From positions 1 to 33,430 of the forward strand of contig NZ_NPIH01000149.1 in the NCBI RefSeq assembly GCF_012275575.1: a DNA stretch of 33,430 nucleotides. The letters run 5' to 3'. Positions 30,949 through 33,430 of the stretch are shown in pieces; position 1 is the first letter of the stretch, and every line of letters starts with the position of its first letter. The position numbers were made by a program, and so were the translations under genes. Origin of the DNA: Paraburkholderia sp. SG-MS1. Lineage in GTDB: Bacteria > Pseudomonadota > Gammaproteobacteria > Burkholderiales > Burkholderiaceae. The notes below the pieces were generated by a model. That model saw nothing but the letters and a program-made list of their open reading frames with translations, did not search any database and was not told the DNA's origin.

Positions 30949-33430
30949 CTAGAACCGCCGCGTTAGCAATCCGCGGGCCTGCTCCCGCGCGGCGGGATGC
31001 GTTTCCAGCGATGTGTCGAACCAGAATTTCCCGCCGACCAGTGTGGCCACGACCACGCCGTCGCGGTATAACAGCCGATTGCCCGCCACCGCGGGCACGC
31101 GCTCGCCGGTGAGCAGGGTCCCCGCGAGGTTCAAGGGATCGGTGCCAGCGACGCATACAAAAGCACCGTCGTTCGCATGGCGTCGAACTTCGCGCAGCAC
31201 GGGAATCGCTTCGGGCAACGCAAACTGTTCGCCGGCGAGACCATTGACGAAGCGCCCGCCGCGAATCACACCCCGCGCTTCGAGCCGTTGAAACACGCGC
31301 AGCAGATCGCGCCACGGCGGCAGCCACTCGGCCTCGCGCTCGAGCAGGCGCCAGAACACCACGCCATAGCGGCGCAGCAAGGTCATCGCGACGTGTTCCA
31401 GCACCTCGGTTGGCAACTGGCGACGGCGCGCCGGCGCCTCGGTGTCCGTGGCAAGCGGGCGGCGGCTCACGAGCGCCCAGCGCCCAGCGTCGTCCATCCC
31501 GCCGATCAGCGCGCTGGCGCGCGCGCGCCGGTTGCTGGAAAACGCATTGCGTTTGGCGACCGGCTTGAGGAGGGCGCGCAGCCCCGCAAAGCTGTCGGAG
31601 TTCGCGAGGCCGGCGGCGACCAGCTCGCCGAGCGCATTTTCCAGTTCCATCCGTAGCACACGGACCTCGGCGAGCAATTCGTCGAAGAACATGGCGCCAT
31701 GCTGCGAAAGCGTGTCGTAGACACTCTGTGCGAGCGCGGATAGCTCAACTTGCCTCGCGGGATCGAGCAACGCGCTCCATGTGCGCACGTGGGCGCGCGG
31801 CAGCAGCACGATTGGCGTGCTGCGGATCGGCCCGGCCGCGCCGCGCGCACGTTCGGTGAGCCGGGTCCAGACGACCTTGCCGGCGCGGCATAGTTCGTCG
31901 AGCGAAGTATTGGCGTAGGCTCTCACGCGTGCGGGGAGGATGTCTTCCTCCCATGCACCCGCTGCGGCCTGGAAGCCTTCGAGCTGGTCGAGCACGCCGG
32001 CCAGCGCGTCGCGGCCTTCGCTGCGCGTGTCCGGCGTCAAATGTTGCCACTCGAACAGAAAACGCATGAAGTCGTGCCGTTCCACCGGCTCGATCTCGCG
32101 GCGCAGGCGTTTCACCGTGTAGCGATGGATCCGCGCGAGCAGATGGCGCTCGCACCATTCTTCCCCGGCGGTCTGCGGCGTGAAGCGCCCGCGCATCAGA
32201 TAGCCTTGCGCTTCGAGACGCGTCAAAGCCTGTTCGATCGACGCCTCCGGCAAGTTCAGCGGCCGTGCAATCGCGCTGACCGGCAGCGGGCCGAAGCCGG
32301 TCAGGCGCGCGCGCAATATGTCGAGCAGCGCGTCGTCGGCGCTCCAACTGTCGGTGTAGCCTTTGGGCGCGGTGAGTTGCGGCGTATAGCGTGTGCGCGG
32401 CAGATCGGGGTAGAGCGCCTGAAAAGCGGTGAGGCGCTCGGCGGGCAGCCACACGGCGGCATCGTCGGCGATCTGCAGGCGGGTCGCGCGCCCGGACTCG
32501 CCCAGCGATGCGAGCCATGCGGGCCAGCCATCGTGGGCGCGCGCTTCGGCGTCGGTGATGCAGGCGAGGCCCGTCAGCGCTTCGTGCATCTCGTCGACAT
32601 TGCGCGCCCGCGGCCATGCTTCGTCGCGCACGCTGTCGATCGCGTCGGCGTCGAGCGCGCCGAGATCGTCGGTGCTGGCCGGGTCGGTCCAACGGCGGTT
32701 CAGCACGGCTTGGGTGCGGCGTTCCTCGATCGGCGCGTCGTCGAGGTAGGCATAGGGCTTGGCGTTGAGGATCTCGGCGGCAAGCGGCGAAGGCGCGGGC
32801 AGATCGCGCGCGACCAGCCGCACGTCGCCCTGTTCGATCCGGCGCAGCAGCGCGAGCCAGCGTTCGCTGTCCATCGCGTCGTGCAGGCAATCGTCGACGG
32901 TCTGGTCGACTAACGGATGACGTGGCAGCTCTCGTTCGCCGACCACGTTCTCCAGACACGCGGCCTGCTCGGGGAACACGCTCGCAAGCAGGTCTTCGCT
33001 GCGCATGCGCTGCAGTTGCGGCGCGGTTTTGCGTCCGCCGGTATAGCGCGGCAAGCCGAGCGCGGTGGTCGCATTCCAGCGCCAGCGGACACCGAATAGC
33101 GGCGCGTCGAGCAGCGCCTGGATCAGCAGATGCTCGGCGCTGTTCGGATGCAGATACCGCCAGACCTCGTCGAGTACGAACGAGTGGCTGCCAGTCAATG
33201 ACAGCACGATCGCATCCTCGGTGGCGGCCGCTTGCAGTTCGAAATTGAAGGTGCGGCAGAACCGTTTGCGCAACGCGAGCCCCCACGCGCGGTTCACGCG
33301 GCTGCCGAAGGGCGAGTGGATGACAAGCTGCGTGCCGCCGGATTCGTCGAAGAAGCGCTCCATCACCAGCGTATTCTGCGTGGGCAGCACACCGAGCGCC
33401 GCGCGGGCGCGCGCGAGGTAGTCCACGATC
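30949..33430 (-). CDS. lhr: Lhr-type ATP-dependent helicase, C-terminal part (partial)
   Basis: The frame is open from the right edge to the stop at 30949, giving about 827 residues without a start, so the N-terminus lies outside. The visible part matches the post-helicase region of full-length Lhr (about 1,500 residues). It begins just after the motor domains with VLPTQNTLVMERFFDESGGTQLVIHSPFGSRVNRAWGLALRKRF, continues through a Lhr-core segment, and ends in the winged-helix-rich Lhr C-terminal domain (for example GPLPVSAIARPLNLPEASIEQALTRLEAQGYLMRG and VLLPRAHVRTWSALLD). Lhr is a 3'-5' helicase linked to DNA repair. The motor motifs cannot be checked here. Confidence 0.92.
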   Translation of the reverse strand, partial: IVDYLARARAALGVLPTQNTLVMERFFDESGGTQLVIHSPFGSRVNRAWGLALRKRFCRTFNFELQAAATEDAIVLSLTGSHSFVLDEVWRYLHPNSAEHLLIQALLDAPLFGVRWRWNATTALGLPRYTGGRKTAPQLQRMRSEDLLASVFPEQAACLENVVGERELPRHPLVDQTVDDCLHDAMDSERWLALLRRIEQGDVRLVARDLPAPSPLAAEILNAKPYAYLDDAPIEERRTQAVLNRRWTDPASTDDLGALDADAIDSVRDEAWPRARNVDEMHEALTGLACITDAEARAHDGWPAWLASLGESGRATRLQIADDAAVWLPAERLTAFQALYPDLPRTRYTPQLTAPKGYTDSWSADDALLDILRARLTGFGPLPVSAIARPLNLPEASIEQALTRLEAQGYLMRGRFTPQTAGEEWCERHLLARIHRYTVKRLRREIEPVERHDFMRFLFEWQHLTPDTRSEGRDALAGVLDQLEGFQAAAGAWEEDILPARVRAYANTSLDELCRAGKVVWTRLTERARGAAGPIRSTPIVLLPRAHVRTWSALLDPARQVELSALAQSVYDTLSQHGAMFFDELLAEVRVLRMELENALGELVAAGLANSDSFAGLRALLKPVAKRNAFSSNRRARASALIGGMDDAGRWALVSRRPLATDTEAPARRRQLPTEVLEHVAMTLLRRYGVVFWRLLEREAEWLPPWRDLLRVFQRLEARGVIRGGRFVNGLAGEQFALPEAIPVLREVRRHANDGAFVCVAGTDPLNLAGTLLTGERVPAVAGNRLLYRDGVVVATLVGGKFWFDTSLETHPAAREQARGLLTRRF

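Noticed and set aside
31745..33286. 513-codon minus-strand open frame
   Set aside because: It is an out-of-phase frame within lhr with extreme Arg content.

Overview
The window looks like chromosomal or chromid DNA of a Burkholderia/Paraburkholderia-type betaproteobacterium. Supporting signs are the high GC, the many long antisense open frames, DUF4148 and DUF2968 proteins typical of that group, and a convergent rpfF/rpfR pair (BDSF quorum sensing). I saw no rRNA, tRNA, CRISPR array, insertion sequence or phage cluster.

Left block (1-6499). A minus-strand operon encodes an amidohydrolase (deacetylase/dihydroorotase-like), then the large (molybdopterin), medium (FAD) and small ([2Fe-2S]) subunits of a CODH/xanthine-dehydrogenase-family hydroxylase, then a CoxG-like SRPBCC protein cut by the window edge. 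The active-site loop is not that of true CO dehydrogenase, so the substrate is probably an organic, perhaps N-heterocyclic, compound. A MarR regulator is divergent, and the shared intergenic region holds two related dyads.

Central block (6500-13920). This is the most striking region. A ykkC-family riboswitch, best matching the guanidine-I class, ends in a terminator-like hairpin that overlaps the aptamer. It precedes eight tightly packed genes: an ABC substrate-binding protein, a membrane desaturase/hydroxylase-like diiron protein, an SDR dehydrogenase, a creatininase-family amidohydrolase, a lactonase-like metallo-beta-lactamase-fold hydrolase, an unrecognised protein, an ABC permease and an ABC ATPase. 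The layout suggests guanidine-responsive uptake, oxidation and ring opening of a guanidino compound related to creatinine. The substrate and pathway are inferred.

Middle block (13921-20108). Here lie a small membrane protein, a DUF2968 protein, and an RpiR-type regulator with its apparent regulon: a C45 acyltransferase/hydrolase, a class III aminotransferase and a carboxymuconolactone-decarboxylase-family protein. A 14-nt sequence is repeated in inverted orientation before the regulator and before the C45 gene, where it overlaps a TTGACA-N18-TATAAA promoter. A strong hairpin terminator separates this set from a convergent DUF4148 gene.

Right block (20109-33430). This holds an OsmC-family peroxidase, a TetR/MFS drug-efflux pair with matching operator-like sites, a DUF2158 protein, a superinfection-immunity-family membrane protein, an M20 peptidase, an HcxB-like dehydrogenase, rpfF and rpfR (BDSF synthase and its PAS-GGDEF-EAL receptor), and the C-terminal part of an Lhr helicase running off the right edge.
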